Assembly: GCF_009299505.1 (NCBI RefSeq)
Contig: NZ_WBSM01000010.1
Span: 62,001-126,000, forward strand
Direction: 5' to 3'
DNA length: 64,000 bases
Origin: Bifidobacterium ramosum
GTDB lineage: Bacteria > Actinomycetota > Actinomycetes > Actinomycetales > Bifidobacteriaceae
In this document: one piece after another, positions 1 through 7,923 of the stretch
Position numbering within the stretch: position 1 is the stretch's first letter
Layout of the letters: each line of letters opens with the position of its first letter
Notes under the pieces: model-generated
What the model was told of the DNA's origin: nothing
The model's input: only the letters and a program-made list of their open reading frames with translations
Databases searched by the model: none
Position numbers and translations under genes: made by a program

Positions 1-1
1 C

Positions 2-844
2 ATGAGCCTGCCCGCCATGGCGTTCGTGGCTCTCTTCGCCTACGTGCCGATGTACGGCCTGCGCCTCGCCTTCTACAACTTCAATCCGAGCAAGGGCCTC
101 ATGGGCGGCACATTCGCCGGCCTCAAATACTTCAACCAGTTCTTCAAGTCCGGCATGTTCACGCAGATCCTCACCAACACGCTGCGCATCTCCCTGTGGA
201 CGCTGGTCATGGGCTTCATCGCGCCGATCATCCTCGCGTTGCTCATCAACCAGATCGGCTCCGTCAAGATCAAGTCGTTCGTGCAGACCGTCACCTATCT
301 GCCGCACTTCATATCCACCGTCGTCATCGTCACGATGATCAACATCTTCCTTGCGCCGAACACCGGTCTGCTTGGTCGACTCTTCCCGAACTCCAACCTG
401 CTCGCCGAACCGAACCTGTTCACTCCGATCTACTGGATCACCGAAGTCTGGCAGCACATGGGCTGGAACTGCATCATCTACCTCGCCGCGTTGTCATCCG
501 TTGACCTCGCGCTGTACGAGGCCGCCAAGATCGACGGCGCCGGCCGACTGCAGCTCATCCGCTACGTCGACATCCCGACCATCATGCCGACCGTCGGCAT
601 CATGCTCATCATGAACATGGGCAACGTGCTCAACGTCGGATTCGAGAAGGTCTTCCTCATGCAGAACTCGATGAACCTGTCCGCATCCGAAGTCATCTCG
701 ACATACACGTACCGCATCGGTATTCTCGGCAACCAGTTCAGCTACGCGACGGCCATCGGCCTGTTCAACACCCTCGTCAACTTCTTCTTCCTCGTGCTCG
801 CCAACTTCATCTCGAAGAAGGCGTCCGACACGAGCATCTTCTAG
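2..844 (+). CDS. ABC sugar transporter permease, LplB/CUT1 type (5' end outside window)
   Basis: Inner-membrane permease of an ABC importer for oligosaccharides. The visible 280 residues begin inside the first membrane segment: the stretch LPAM-FVALFAYVPMYGL matches residues well inside the complete paralogue at 21216, so the true start lies left of the window. Several hydrophobic segments follow. The ATPase-contacting EAA loop is visible near residue 175 (EAAKIDGAGRLQLI...DIP), and the end reads FISKKASDTSIF, as in the paralogue. The next gene is the partner permease, 33 bases downstream. The cognate solute-binding protein is probably upstream, outside the window. No ATPase is present. Substrate is inferred only from the AGP-type enzymes that follow. 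The family assignment is firm. Confidence 0.93.
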   Translation: MSLPAMAFVALFAYVPMYGLRLAFYNFNPSKGLMGGTFAGLKYFNQFFKSGMFTQILTNTLRISLWTLVMGFIAPIILALLINQIGSVKIKSFVQTVTYLPHFISTVVIVTMINIFLAPNTGLLGRLFPNSNLLAEPNLFTPIYWITEVWQHMGWNCIIYLAALSSVDLALYEAAKIDGAGRLQLIRYVDIPTIMPTVGIMLIMNMGNVLNVGFEKVFLMQNSMNLSASEVISTYTYRIGILGNQFSYATAIGLFNTLVNFFFLVLANFISKKASDTSIF

Positions 845-877
845 TCGCGAGCGTAACGGAAAGGTAAGGCAATCATC

Positions 878-1840
878 ATGACTAGTGCAACCGTGCAGCC
901 GTCGCTCGCGCCGAAGACGAGCGCCGAGGACATCCCGTGGAATCCGAAGGTCCGGCAGACCAAGACCGTGTCCGACTGGATCACCGACATCGTGATCTGG
1001 GTCGTGCTGGCGTTGGTCGTCGTCGCGGTCATCTACCCGATCTGGTTCGTGATCATCGCATCGGTGTCGAACCAGACGGCCGTGAACCAGGGACAGGTGA
1101 CGATCTGGCCGAAGGGGTTCAACCTCGGCGGCTATGAGAAGGTGTTTTCCGACTCGCGCATCTGGCTCGGCTACTGGAACACGATCGTGTACTCGGTGGT
1201 CGGCACCGCGCTCAACATGCTTGTGACGATCCCGGTGTCGTTCGCGCTGTCGCGGCGCGAGTTCAAGCCGCGACGCATCATCCTGTTCCTGTTCACGTTC
1301 ACGATGTTCTTCTCCGGCGGCCTCATCCCGAACTACCTGCTGTTCAAGCAGCTCGGACTGCTCGACAACTGGCTCGTGTTCATCCTGCCGGGTGCGGTGT
1401 CGGTGTGGAACGTGATCATCGCGCGTTCGTTCTTCGAATCGTCGATCCCGGAGGAACTGCATGACGCGTCGCAGATCGACGGCCTCGGATACTGGGGCTA
1501 CTTCCTGAAGATCGTGATCCCGCTGAGCTCGGCCATCATCGCGGTGCTGGCGCTGTACTACTTCGTCGGCCACTGGAACGACTTCTTCACCGGCCTCGTG
1601 TACATCCGCGACACCGAGAAGCTGCCGTTGCAGAACGTGCTGCGTTCGATCCTGCTCGCCAACCAGACCGGCATCACCGGCGCGCAGTCGAGCGGCATGG
1701 ACCTCATCCAGCAGCGCGAGTTCGCCAACCAGATCAAGTACGGCGTAATCATCGTCTCCACGCTCCCGCTGCTCGTGCTCTATCCGTTCCTGCAGAAGTA
1801 CTTCAACAAGGGCGTCATGATCGGTGCGGTGAAGGGCTGA
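878..1840 (+). CDS. ABC sugar transporter permease, LplC/YtcP type
   Basis: Second permease of the importer, 320 residues, about six membrane segments. The N-terminal cytoplasmic stretch SAEDIPWNPKV precedes the first helix (IVIWVVLALVVVAVIYPIWF). The EAA-like loop is ELHDASQIDGLG followed by IVIP. The C-terminus LQKYFNKGVMIGAVKG is typical of MalG/LplC permeases. The start has a purine-rich GGAAAGG site upstream. It is a paralogue of the gene at 22237, with the same N- and C-terminal motifs. It probably forms one transcript with the preceding permease. A structured intergenic element begins right after the stop codon. Confidence 0.95.
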   Translation: MTSATVQPSLAPKTSAEDIPWNPKVRQTKTVSDWITDIVIWVVLALVVVAVIYPIWFVIIASVSNQTAVNQGQVTIWPKGFNLGGYEKVFSDSRIWLGYWNTIVYSVVGTALNMLVTIPVSFALSRREFKPRRIILFLFTFTMFFSGGLIPNYLLFKQLGLLDNWLVFILPGAVSVWNVIIARSFFESSIPEELHDASQIDGLGYWGYFLKIVIPLSSAIIAVLALYYFVGHWNDFFTGLVYIRDTEKLPLQNVLRSILLANQTGITGAQSSGMDLIQQREFANQIKYGVIIVSTLPLLVLYPFLQKYFNKGVMIGAVKG

Positions 1841-1845
1841 CGCGT

Positions 1846-1990
1846 TACGCGGGAAGCCCGGTGTGGCTTCCCGTAGCGTCAGCCTGAGCGAGGCGGTAGC
1901 CGGGCGAAGGCCGGATTGCGTCTCGCTCGTAGAGCGAGTTCGTAATTGCTGGGCCGAAGACGAGCCGCTCCGTGGGAAACCACGGGAAAC
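1846..1990 (+). other. Structured intergenic element with hairpin plus CGTAATTGC module (copy 1)
   Basis: This sequence directly downstream of the permease stop can fold into successive hairpins: GGGAAGCC/GGCTTCCC (1851-1872), CTCGCT/AGCGAG (1922-1938) and CCGTGG-GAAA-CCACGG (1970-1985). After the middle hairpin comes TTCGTAATTGCTGGGCCGA (1939-1957). The same hairpin-then-TAATTGC module recurs twice at 23292-23420, again behind an LplC-type permease. No coding sequence is apparent. It may be a structured RNA (terminator, attenuator or processing element) or a small mobile repeat. Confidence 0.5.
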
Positions 1991-2034
1991 CCCCGGTAAT
2001 CGGACCGATCATCTTCATCCAACTATCCCCCATC

Positions 2035-2208
2035 CGACCGTAACTCAACAACAACCGCACACAACCATTGAGTTACGGTCGTTTTCCGCCTCCCAAACGA
2101 CCGTAACTCAACAGGAACGACATACTCTTATTGAGTTACGGTCGTTTGCGGGGCCTCAAACGGCCGTAACTCAATGAGAACGTGCGGTTGTTATTGAGTT
2201 ATGGTCGT
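2035..2208. repeat. Phased palindrome array, family C (TTGAGTTACGGTCG / CGACCGTAACTCAA)
   Basis: Six arms alternate in orientation: CGACCGTAACTCAA at 2035, 2098 and 2161 (exactly 63 bp apart) and TTGAGTTACGGTCG at 2068, 2131 and 2194 (also 63 bp apart). The gaps between arms alternate between 19 and 14 bases, with unrelated sequence each time. The last units carry substitutions (CGGCCG, TTATGG). The array fills the gap between the permease and the GH43_24 gene. The same family, with the same 19/14 spacing, occurs at 41698-41900. Confidence 0.85.
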
Positions 2209-2297
2209 ATCGTATCGTCGCACGACGCTCGCAGCCGGACCGGCATCCGCCGATCCACAATCCCAACCATCATCAACCAAGCCAAAGGAACCCAATC

Positions 2298-3224
2298 ATG
2301 GCAACACTTCACGGCGTACAGCTGTTCCGCGACACGGACGGCAACGTCGCCCAGCTCCACGGCATCGGCGTGCAGCGCTTCGGCGACCGCTGGTACGCGT
2401 ACGGCGAGATCAAAAACCGCGGCAACCTCTTCCAGGGCGTCGCCTGCTACTCCACCACGGATTTCGCAACGTGGCGAAACGAAGGCACGGTGCTGCCGGT
2501 CGGCGACGAGGATTCGATCATCGGGCCGAAGCGCATCGTCGAACGGCCGAAGGTCATGCGTCGTCCGTCGGACGGCAAGTACGTCATGTACCTGCACGTC
2601 GACGGCGAAAACAACTACTCGTACGCGCATATCGGCACAGCGATCGCCGACTCGCCGACCGGCCCGTTCGAATTCCTCGCAACGTTCCAATTCCGCGGCT
2701 ACGAGTCGCGCGACATCGGCGTGTTCCAGGATGAGGACGGCACCGGCTACATCCTGAGCGAGGACCGCCCGCACGGCACGCACATCTACCGCCTGTCCGA
2801 GGACTACCTGAGCGTGGTCGAGGACGTGGTCTGCCTGCGCGGCACCGATTATTGGGCGGGATACGAGTCGCCGATCATGGTCAAGCGCGACGGCACCTAC
2901 TACTGGTTCGGTTCGCAGCTGACCGGCTGGGACTGCAACGACAACATGTACGCCACCGCGACCGACCTGCACGGGCCGTGGAGCGAGTGGCGGCCGTTCA
3001 CGCCGGCCGGTTCGCGCACGTTCGACTCGCAGTGCGACATCATCGTGCCGCTCGACGGGGTTGGTGACGACGCCGACCAGTGGCACGCGAGCCGGTTCCT
3101 GTACATCGGTGATCGGTGGCACAACAAGGATCTCGGCAACTCCGAACTCGTGACCCTGCCGATCGAGATCGGCGACGGCAAGGCGCTGCTCGAGTGGCAT
3201 GACGAGTGGGACAACGGCCTGTGA
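2298..3224 (+). CDS. GH43 subfamily 24-type exo-beta-1,3-galactanase
   Basis: Predicted five-bladed beta-propeller hydrolase, 308 residues, no signal peptide, so it acts in the cytoplasm on imported galactan. The family removes galactose, with or without beta-1,6 side chains, from the beta-1,3-galactan backbone of arabinogalactan. Visible motifs: RFGDRWYAYGE near 28-37, VERPKV with Glu82, GYESP with Glu190, and TFDSQCD with Gln245. In the characterised fungal enzyme Pc1,3Gal43A the equivalent residues are Glu102, Glu208 (acid) and Gln263 (in place of the usual Asp base). The spacing here (108 and 55 residues) agrees closely with that enzyme (106 and 55), as I recall it. The start follows CCAAAGGAAC. 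It heads the AGP enzyme group. Confidence 0.85.
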   Translation: MATLHGVQLFRDTDGNVAQLHGIGVQRFGDRWYAYGEIKNRGNLFQGVACYSTTDFATWRNEGTVLPVGDEDSIIGPKRIVERPKVMRRPSDGKYVMYLHVDGENNYSYAHIGTAIADSPTGPFEFLATFQFRGYESRDIGVFQDEDGTGYILSEDRPHGTHIYRLSEDYLSVVEDVVCLRGTDYWAGYESPIMVKRDGTYYWFGSQLTGWDCNDNMYATATDLHGPWSEWRPFTPAGSRTFDSQCDIIVPLDGVGDDADQWHASRFLYIGDRWHNKDLGNSELVTLPIEIGDGKALLEWHDEWDNGL

Positions 3225-3518
3225 TCGGTCGGTGCGGTGCGGATGCGTCTGCGTCTGCACCGCTGTGCGGCTGCGGTCTGCGCTTGGCATCGCGTGGCTG
3301 CCCGCGAATGTGATGTGACGCGGGTCGTGCGGCTGATCGATGCCGTGGCCATCGAATAGTCGTCGGCGGGCCGGCCAGTCGCTCCGGACGGTCCGCCGAC
3401 TCAATGGCGGCGTATGCGTGGGTTTTCCTTTCTTTGTCCTGCGCGTACGCCGCCGTTTTGCATATAGGTGCATATATTTGGAAACGGCATGTAGGGCATG
3501 CCGGGATCGGGGGAAGTC
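3225..3518 (+). other. Intergenic gap with hairpins before the SGNH gene
   Basis: About 290 bases with no convincing gene. It contains a GTCGGCGG/CCGCCGAC inverted repeat (about 3362-3400) and the larger terminator-like hairpin listed separately. Short runs of GGTGCGG and TGCGTC repeats occur at 3231-3260. The region just before 3490 is A/T-richer and could hold the promoter of the SGNH gene. Confidence 0.4.
3406..3459 (+). terminator. Probable intrinsic terminator
   Basis: GGCGGCGTATGCG (3407-3419) pairs with a right arm ending in TACGCCGCC (about 3441-3454), followed by GTTTTGC. The position after the GH43_24 gene and before the SGNH gene suits a plus-strand terminator, although the loop is long (about 21 bases) and the T-run short. 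Confidence 0.5.
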
Positions 3519-4235
3519 ATGGAGTGCAATGGCAAGGTGCTGTACGCGTTCGGTGACAGCATCATCGAGGGACATACGTATCCGCAGCGCTCGTGTGCGA
3601 ACGTTGTTGCCGAGGCCGAGGGGATGCGGTTGTTCAAGTTCGCTCGCAACGGTGCGGCCATACTGCCGCGGCCGATGACGCGACCCGATCTGGGTGGCCA
3701 GATCATCGACCAGTGCGGCAAGGTTCCGGCCGACACGCCCGCGCCCGACGTGATCCTGTTCGACGGCGGCACGAACGACAGTCATTTGGATCGGATCATG
3801 GATCGGCTCGGTGCGGTGGTTCGGCCTGGCGCATCACTGTTTGACCGTAGTACCTTTGCCGGCTGTTTCGAGGCGACGATTGCGGAATATCGTCGTCGCT
3901 GGGCGTCCGCGAAGATCGTGTACGTGGCGACCTCGAAGCTTGCGAACGTTGACATGACGATCCAGCTTGCGTTGCATGAGATTGCGTTGGAAGCCTGTCG
4001 CAAGTGGGGTGTGACCGTTGCCAACGTATTCGACGACGCCGGTCTCGACCCACGTCGCGACGCCGATCGCGTCGCATATTCCTTCGATCGCAACGGTACC
4101 GACGGCCTGCCCGGCACTCCGCAGACCATCACCTACGAGCATCCCGAAAGCCAGCCGAGCGGCACCCATCCGAATCTGATCGCCGTCGAACGGTTCTATG
4201 CGCCCATCATCCGGCGCGCTCTGCGGTCGCTGTAG
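3519..4235 (+). CDS. SGNH/GDSL-family hydrolase
   Basis: Predicted small esterase or deacylase of the SGNH fold, 238 residues from the ATG at 3519, which I prefer because GGGGGAAG lies just upstream. An upstream in-frame ATG at 3498 would add seven residues and lacks a clear site. Visible blocks: FGDSI with the nucleophile Ser14 (block I), GGTNDS with Asn86 (block III) and SGTHPN with His217 (block V). The Asp usually found three residues before the His is Ser here, so the catalytic triad may be a dyad or use another acid. There is no signal peptide. In this context it could remove acyl groups from imported hemicellulose or AGP oligosaccharides, but that is inference. Confidence 0.8.
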   Translation: MECNGKVLYAFGDSIIEGHTYPQRSCANVVAEAEGMRLFKFARNGAAILPRPMTRPDLGGQIIDQCGKVPADTPAPDVILFDGGTNDSHLDRIMDRLGAVVRPGASLFDRSTFAGCFEATIAEYRRRWASAKIVYVATSKLANVDMTIQLALHEIALEACRKWGVTVANVFDDAGLDPRRDADRVAYSFDRNGTDGLPGTPQTITYEHPESQPSGTHPNLIAVERFYAPIIRRALRSL

Positions 4236-4358
4236 TCGACGACGGTGGCTGCGGCTGGTCGCGTTGTAGGTGACGGCGACGTGCCGGAGTCGATCGCGTT
4301 GTAGGTGACGGAGTGACGTAACTGGCGTTTTCTCGGTGTTCCACGCCAATGCCATTCC

Positions 4359-4530
4359 AGCGCAACTATTTCGGGGAATAAGCCCTGTGCTCCCGAATTT
4401 CTTGCGCTGACTGCGACTCAGCGCAACTATTTCGGGAAATCAGCCGCATGGTCCCGAATTTCTTGCGCTGAGTCACCGTCAGTGCAAGAAATTTGGGACG
4501 AAGCCGTTCTTTTCCCGAAATTCTTGCGCT
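4359..4530. repeat. Family E palindromes, three tandem 50-bp units
   Basis: Units at 4359-4408, 4420-4469 and 4481-4530 are each exactly 50 bp and start exactly 61 bp apart. Arms are AGCGCAA...TTCGGG paired with CCCGAA...TTGCGCT. In unit 3 the inner stem is inverted (GCAAGAAATTTGGG against CCCGAAATTCTTGC). The central part differs between units while keeping its length. Confidence 0.85.
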
Positions 4531-4660
4531 TGGCGGCAGTGATCGTCGTGGTATGACGTGGCGTGGCATGGTGTGGCGTGGCATGGCGTGGGCATTCCGC
4601 GGGCGATACGCGTTGCGGTCGGCGTGCCATGCGTTGTGCTGTCGTACGGGGCGATGCGGC

Positions 4661-4878
4661 GTGGCGGTTTTCGCTCGCTAGGTGGGGTGTCAGCGAGTGT
4701 TTTCTGCCACGAGGAGAATGTTGTGGGTGAGGGTGTCGATGGGGTGATGGCGGTTGCCGATGGTCAGTTTGATGGATTGGTGGGCAATGGTTGCCGGCGT
4801 TGCGGGCATGATGCGATCGGCGTTGCGCGTGGCAGTTTTCACTCGCCGACGTGTTGCCCAGCGAGTGTTTTTTGCCAC
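4661..4878. repeat. Family D palindromes, two 50-bp units
   Basis: Units at 4661-4710 (GTGGCGGTTTTCGCTCGC with GCGAGTGTTTTCTGCCAC) and 4829-4878 (GTGGCAGTTTTCACTCGC with GCGAGTGTTTTTTGCCAC). Both are exactly 50 bp. Left and right arms have diverged but remain largely complementary. The family recurs at 13572, 13634, 13696, 14735, 17793, 17855, 23626, 48387 and 48533. Confidence 0.8.
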
Positions 4879-5014
4879 GAGAGTGGGTGGTATGGCGCTG
4901 TCGTCACCGATGGTTGACGCTGTCCCAGGCAACAATTTTGGGCTGAAGTCGTTCTTTTCCGGGAACGGTTGCGTTCTGTTTATCGAATGATTGGCGCTTA
5001 AGACAAATGGTGCT

Positions 5015-5510
5015 CACGGGACGGAATATCGGCTTGCTTTTCCGTCCCGTGCATACGCGATTCCTCACGCGATGGAATTGGATGTCGTTTTTTCATCTTG
5101 TGCGCTTGATGGTGCCCAAAATCGACCTAATTTTGGGCACGGGATGGCAGGTCGGCTCGTGATGCCATCGCGTGACTGCTTGGTCGGTCACGGGATGGCA
5201 AAGTTCGATGGTCTGCCATCCCGTGACCTCGCATTACCCTCGTATTCCGGTAGCGCGGGGTTACGCGATGGCTTTGTAGCGCGAGAATGCCGTCGCGTGA
5301 GAAAGCGCCGGGTCACGCGATGGCATGGCGTGGTGATTTTCCGTCCAGTGCGCTGCAAAGGACCGGAATCGGAACGGAATTTGGTTGCGGGTCGGTGTGC
5401 TGGCGTTGCGATGCCGGCGTGTGGCTGTCCGGCCATGTACGGGATGGCATCATTCAGGGCTTTGCCATCGCGTGAACGGCATCGTTCAGTGTTTTCGCCA
5501 TCCTGTGACC
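5015..5510. repeat. Degenerate family B palindromes (GGTCACGCGATGG type)
   Basis: Units or remnants: CACGGGACGGA/TCCGTCCCGTG (5015-5051), 5138-5174, a good copy at 5186-5228 (GGTCACGGGATGGCA with TGCCATCCCGTGACC), 5259-5300, 5310-5350 (weak), 5436-5475 and 5472-5510 (partial). Spacing is less regular than in the arrays at 30616 and 37442, which suggests an older, decaying copy of the same kind of array. Confidence 0.7.
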
Positions 5511-5555
5511 GAAATTCGGCGTTTTCGAGTTGCGCGGGTCTGCGGAATCGTATAG

Positions 5556-5573
5556 AATCGCAGCGTTGCGATT
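5556..5573. promoter_or_regulatory. Candidate operator AATCGCAGCGTTGCGATT
   Basis: Inverted repeat AATCGCA-gcgt-TGCGATT lying 58 bases before the ATG of the gene at 5631 and overlapping a TATAGAAT stretch that could be the -10 box. The size and central CG resemble LacI-family operators. Which regulator binds is unknown; it differs from the other operator candidates in the window. Confidence 0.5.
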
Positions 5574-5630
5574 TTGAGTGATACAACGACGTGCAGAAGC
5601 GTCGATGCTTCGTGAGGAAAGGACTGGCGT

Positions 5631-7742
5631 ATGTACTCGCTAGGCAAGAATTCCCCGGTAATCCCGGCATATGCAGACACCAGGTCCATGATCTCGGAAC
5701 TGGGTGCTCCCGGTGACGTAACGATTCGATTTTCGACCGATCCGACCGGCATGAACTGGCTGCGATCCGACCATCCGTACGCCGCGGTCAGTACCCCGGA
5801 CGGCATCCAGTCGTCCGTCCACATGCTGCGTGACGGCGACACCATCGTCACCACGGTCCTGCTCGGCAACGCCACGAGTAAAACGATCACCACCGCGGTC
5901 GGCGACATCGGCATCACCCTGCCGCTCGAGGACCGCTATTACGACGAAACCGACGACTACTCGATCGAACGCCACTGCAACGTCCACCTGTTCTGCGGCG
6001 GCACCTGCAGCTGGGCACTCGCCCTGCGCATGAGCGGCAACGCCCCGCACCTCGGCCTGGTCCTCACGGAAGGAGCGCTCGCCGACTACAGCACGAGCCG
6101 CGACTTCGTCCAGTACAGCAACGACCGCGGCTGTTTCGTCCTGCATCCCGAAGCGATGGAGTTCGCGCCCGGCCAGACCCACACGATCTCGTGGACGATC
6201 TTCCCGTGCGACTCGCGCGACGACTTCTTCGCGCAGGCCGCCGAACGCAGTGCGTTCATCGACGCCCGCTGGGATCGCTACGTTGCGTTCCCCGGCGAGA
6301 CTGCCGTCCTGCACATCCGCCCGTCGTTCACGCCCGACCAGGGCAACGACGCCGGCCAAAACGCCCCCGTCACCGTCAACGGCATCCCCGCCGCCGCGGA
6401 ACCCGACGGCACGTACACGTTCGCCTACACGCCCGACGAACGCGACGAATTCACCCACGACGAATACCGCGACCGCGCCGGCGAGCACACGTTCGTCGTC
6501 CGCGTCGGCGACCGCACCGTGCGCACGCGCCTGTTCGTCTCCGCGCCGCTCGACGAACTCACCGCCCAGCGCGTGCGGTTCATCGCCCGCAAGCAGCAGT
6601 ACCGCGGCCCGGACGAGCACCTGCGCGGCGCGTACCTGCCGTACGACAACGAGGACCGCCGCCAGTACTATTACGCCGGCGACGACAAGGGCAACGTGGT
6701 CAACGACTACAACGCCGGCCGCGAACGCGTCGGCATGGGACTGCTGCTCGCCGCGTACCTGCGCGAACTGGATCGCGGCATCGTGCGCGACGAGAACGGC
6801 GACCTGCTCGCCGACGTGTCGATGGCCCTGTCCGGCGACCTGCCGGGCGGCGAATGGAAGCCGCTGCGCGACGAACTGTCTGACAGCCTGCGCGACTACC
6901 GCGAGTTCGTCGAACGCGAACTGGTCGACGTCGAGACCGGCGAGGTGTTCAACGACGCGCCGCGCGACAACTCTGTCAAGCGGCTGTACAACGCGCCGTG
7001 GTTCGCGGAACTGTACGTCGAGCTGTACAAACTCGATGGCGACGTGGAGCACCTGCGCGTCGCGTGCCGCATCTTGCGCTGGTTCTACGCAGGCGGCGGC
7101 AGCCGGTTCTACCCGCTCGAACTGCCGGTCCTCGCGCTCTGCCGTGCGCTTGAACAGGCCGACGAGCGCGACCTGCTCGACGAGATGCGTGACCTGTTTC
7201 TCACTCATGCGCGAACGTTGGCAGGATTGGGGCTGCACTATCCGAAGCACGAGGTCAACTATGAGCAGTCGATCGTCGCGCCGGCCGCGAGCGTGATCCT
7301 GCAGACGGCCGCGCTCACCGGCGATCAGGACCTGCTGCGCGCCGGATTCGAGCAGTTGCGTGTGCTCGACCAGTTCAACGGATGCCAGCCGGACGCGCAC
7401 CTCAACGAGGTCGCGATCCGTCACTGGGATGGATTCTGGTTCGGCAAACGTAAGCAGTACGGCGACACGTTCCCGCATTACTGGAGCGGACTGACTGCGG
7501 ACGTATTCGATCTGGCCGCCGATCTCATGGACGACGAAAACGCGGCCGGGCGGTACCGTCGTCGCGCGGAGGCGTCGCGTCGCGCGCTGCTGCAACTGTT
7601 CTTCGCGGACGGCACCGCGTCGTGCGCGTACGTGTTCCCGTTCTCGGTGAATGGCGAACGTACGCATTTCGCCGATCCGATGGCGAACGACCAGGACTGG
7701 GCGCTGTACTTCATCGTCCGGCATATGCTGGATGCGGAGTGA
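5631..7742 (+). CDS. Beta-sandwich plus alpha/alpha-barrel glycan-active enzyme, possibly PL27-like rhamnose-glucuronate lyase
   Basis: A 703-residue cytoplasmic protein with no signal peptide. Roughly residues 1-330 look beta-rich. Residues 330-703 are helical, with paired helices typical of an alpha/alpha toroid. Notable conserved-looking blocks are KHEVNYEQSIVAPAAS (about 542-557), FNGCQPDAHLNEVA, RHWDGFWFGKRKQYGDTFPHYWSG and HFADPMANDQDW near the end. The fold and the AGP context suggest a lyase or hydrolase acting on rhamnose-glucuronate caps, as known for PL27 enzymes. I cannot confirm that family from sequence memory, and other alpha/alpha-barrel glycosidases remain possible. The start follows AGGAAAGGACTGGCGT. 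It sits between the SGNH and GH42 genes. Confidence 0.6.
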   Translation: MYSLGKNSPVIPAYADTRSMISELGAPGDVTIRFSTDPTGMNWLRSDHPYAAVSTPDGIQSSVHMLRDGDTIVTTVLLGNATSKTITTAVGDIGITLPLEDRYYDETDDYSIERHCNVHLFCGGTCSWALALRMSGNAPHLGLVLTEGALADYSTSRDFVQYSNDRGCFVLHPEAMEFAPGQTHTISWTIFPCDSRDDFFAQAAERSAFIDARWDRYVAFPGETAVLHIRPSFTPDQGNDAGQNAPVTVNGIPAAAEPDGTYTFAYTPDERDEFTHDEYRDRAGEHTFVVRVGDRTVRTRLFVSAPLDELTAQRVRFIARKQQYRGPDEHLRGAYLPYDNEDRRQYYYAGDDKGNVVNDYNAGRERVGMGLLLAAYLRELDRGIVRDENGDLLADVSMALSGDLPGGEWKPLRDELSDSLRDYREFVERELVDVETGEVFNDAPRDNSVKRLYNAPWFAELYVELYKLDGDVEHLRVACRILRWFYAGGGSRFYPLELPVLALCRALEQADERDLLDEMRDLFLTHARTLAGLGLHYPKHEVNYEQSIVAPAASVILQTAALTGDQDLLRAGFEQLRVLDQFNGCQPDAHLNEVAIRHWDGFWFGKRKQYGDTFPHYWSGLTADVFDLAADLMDDENAAGRYRRRAEASRRALLQLFFADGTASCAYVFPFSVNGERTHFADPMANDQDWALYFIVRHMLDAE

Positions 7743-7759
7743 ATACGTTGGCGATCGTT

Positions 7760-7852
7760 TGCGGGACTTCCGACGGATGCCTGACGGATGTCTGTCGGTA
7801 GTCCTGCGGATGTCTGACGGATATCCGCCGGAAGTCCGGCAGACGGTCGCCG
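7760..7852. repeat. Iterated inverted CGGAYRTC repeats
   Basis: The gap before the GH42 gene carries repeated octamer-like words: CGGATGCC, CGGATGTC, CGGTAGTC, CGGATGTC, CGGATATC, CGGAAGTC at about 10-13 base intervals. The block is flanked by GCGATCGTTTGC and by the imperfect reverse complement GCAGACGGTCGCC. This could form a hairpin or be a multi-site protein-binding array. Confidence 0.45.
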
Positions 7853-7923
7853 TCATACGCGATGCAGTGCAGTGATCTACTGCGGTGACATAACACGTGA
7901 CACAACAAAGGAGTTTTTCGATC

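Larger units (their letters stand above)
4236..5630. other. Long non-coding gap filled with palindromic repeats
   Basis: Almost 1.4 kb with no gene I can support. Short reading frames here have no family resemblance and run across the repeats. It holds three family E palindromes, two family D palindromes, a diverged family E-like unit (4934-4972), a GTGCCCAAAAT/ATTTTGGGCAC hairpin (5112-5140) and a degenerate run of family B units. The last 80 bases carry a likely operator and promoter for the gene at 5631. Confidence 0.7.

Noticed and set aside
2..844. ATG at position 2 as the real start of the first permease
   Set aside because: Comparison with the full paralogue at 21216 shows that this Met lies within the first membrane helix; the true start is upstream of the window.
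4366..5581. Several 60-200 residue frames in the 4.3-5.6 kb gap
   Set aside because: They cross palindromes D, E and B in both strands, lack convincing start sites, and have repeat-derived composition.
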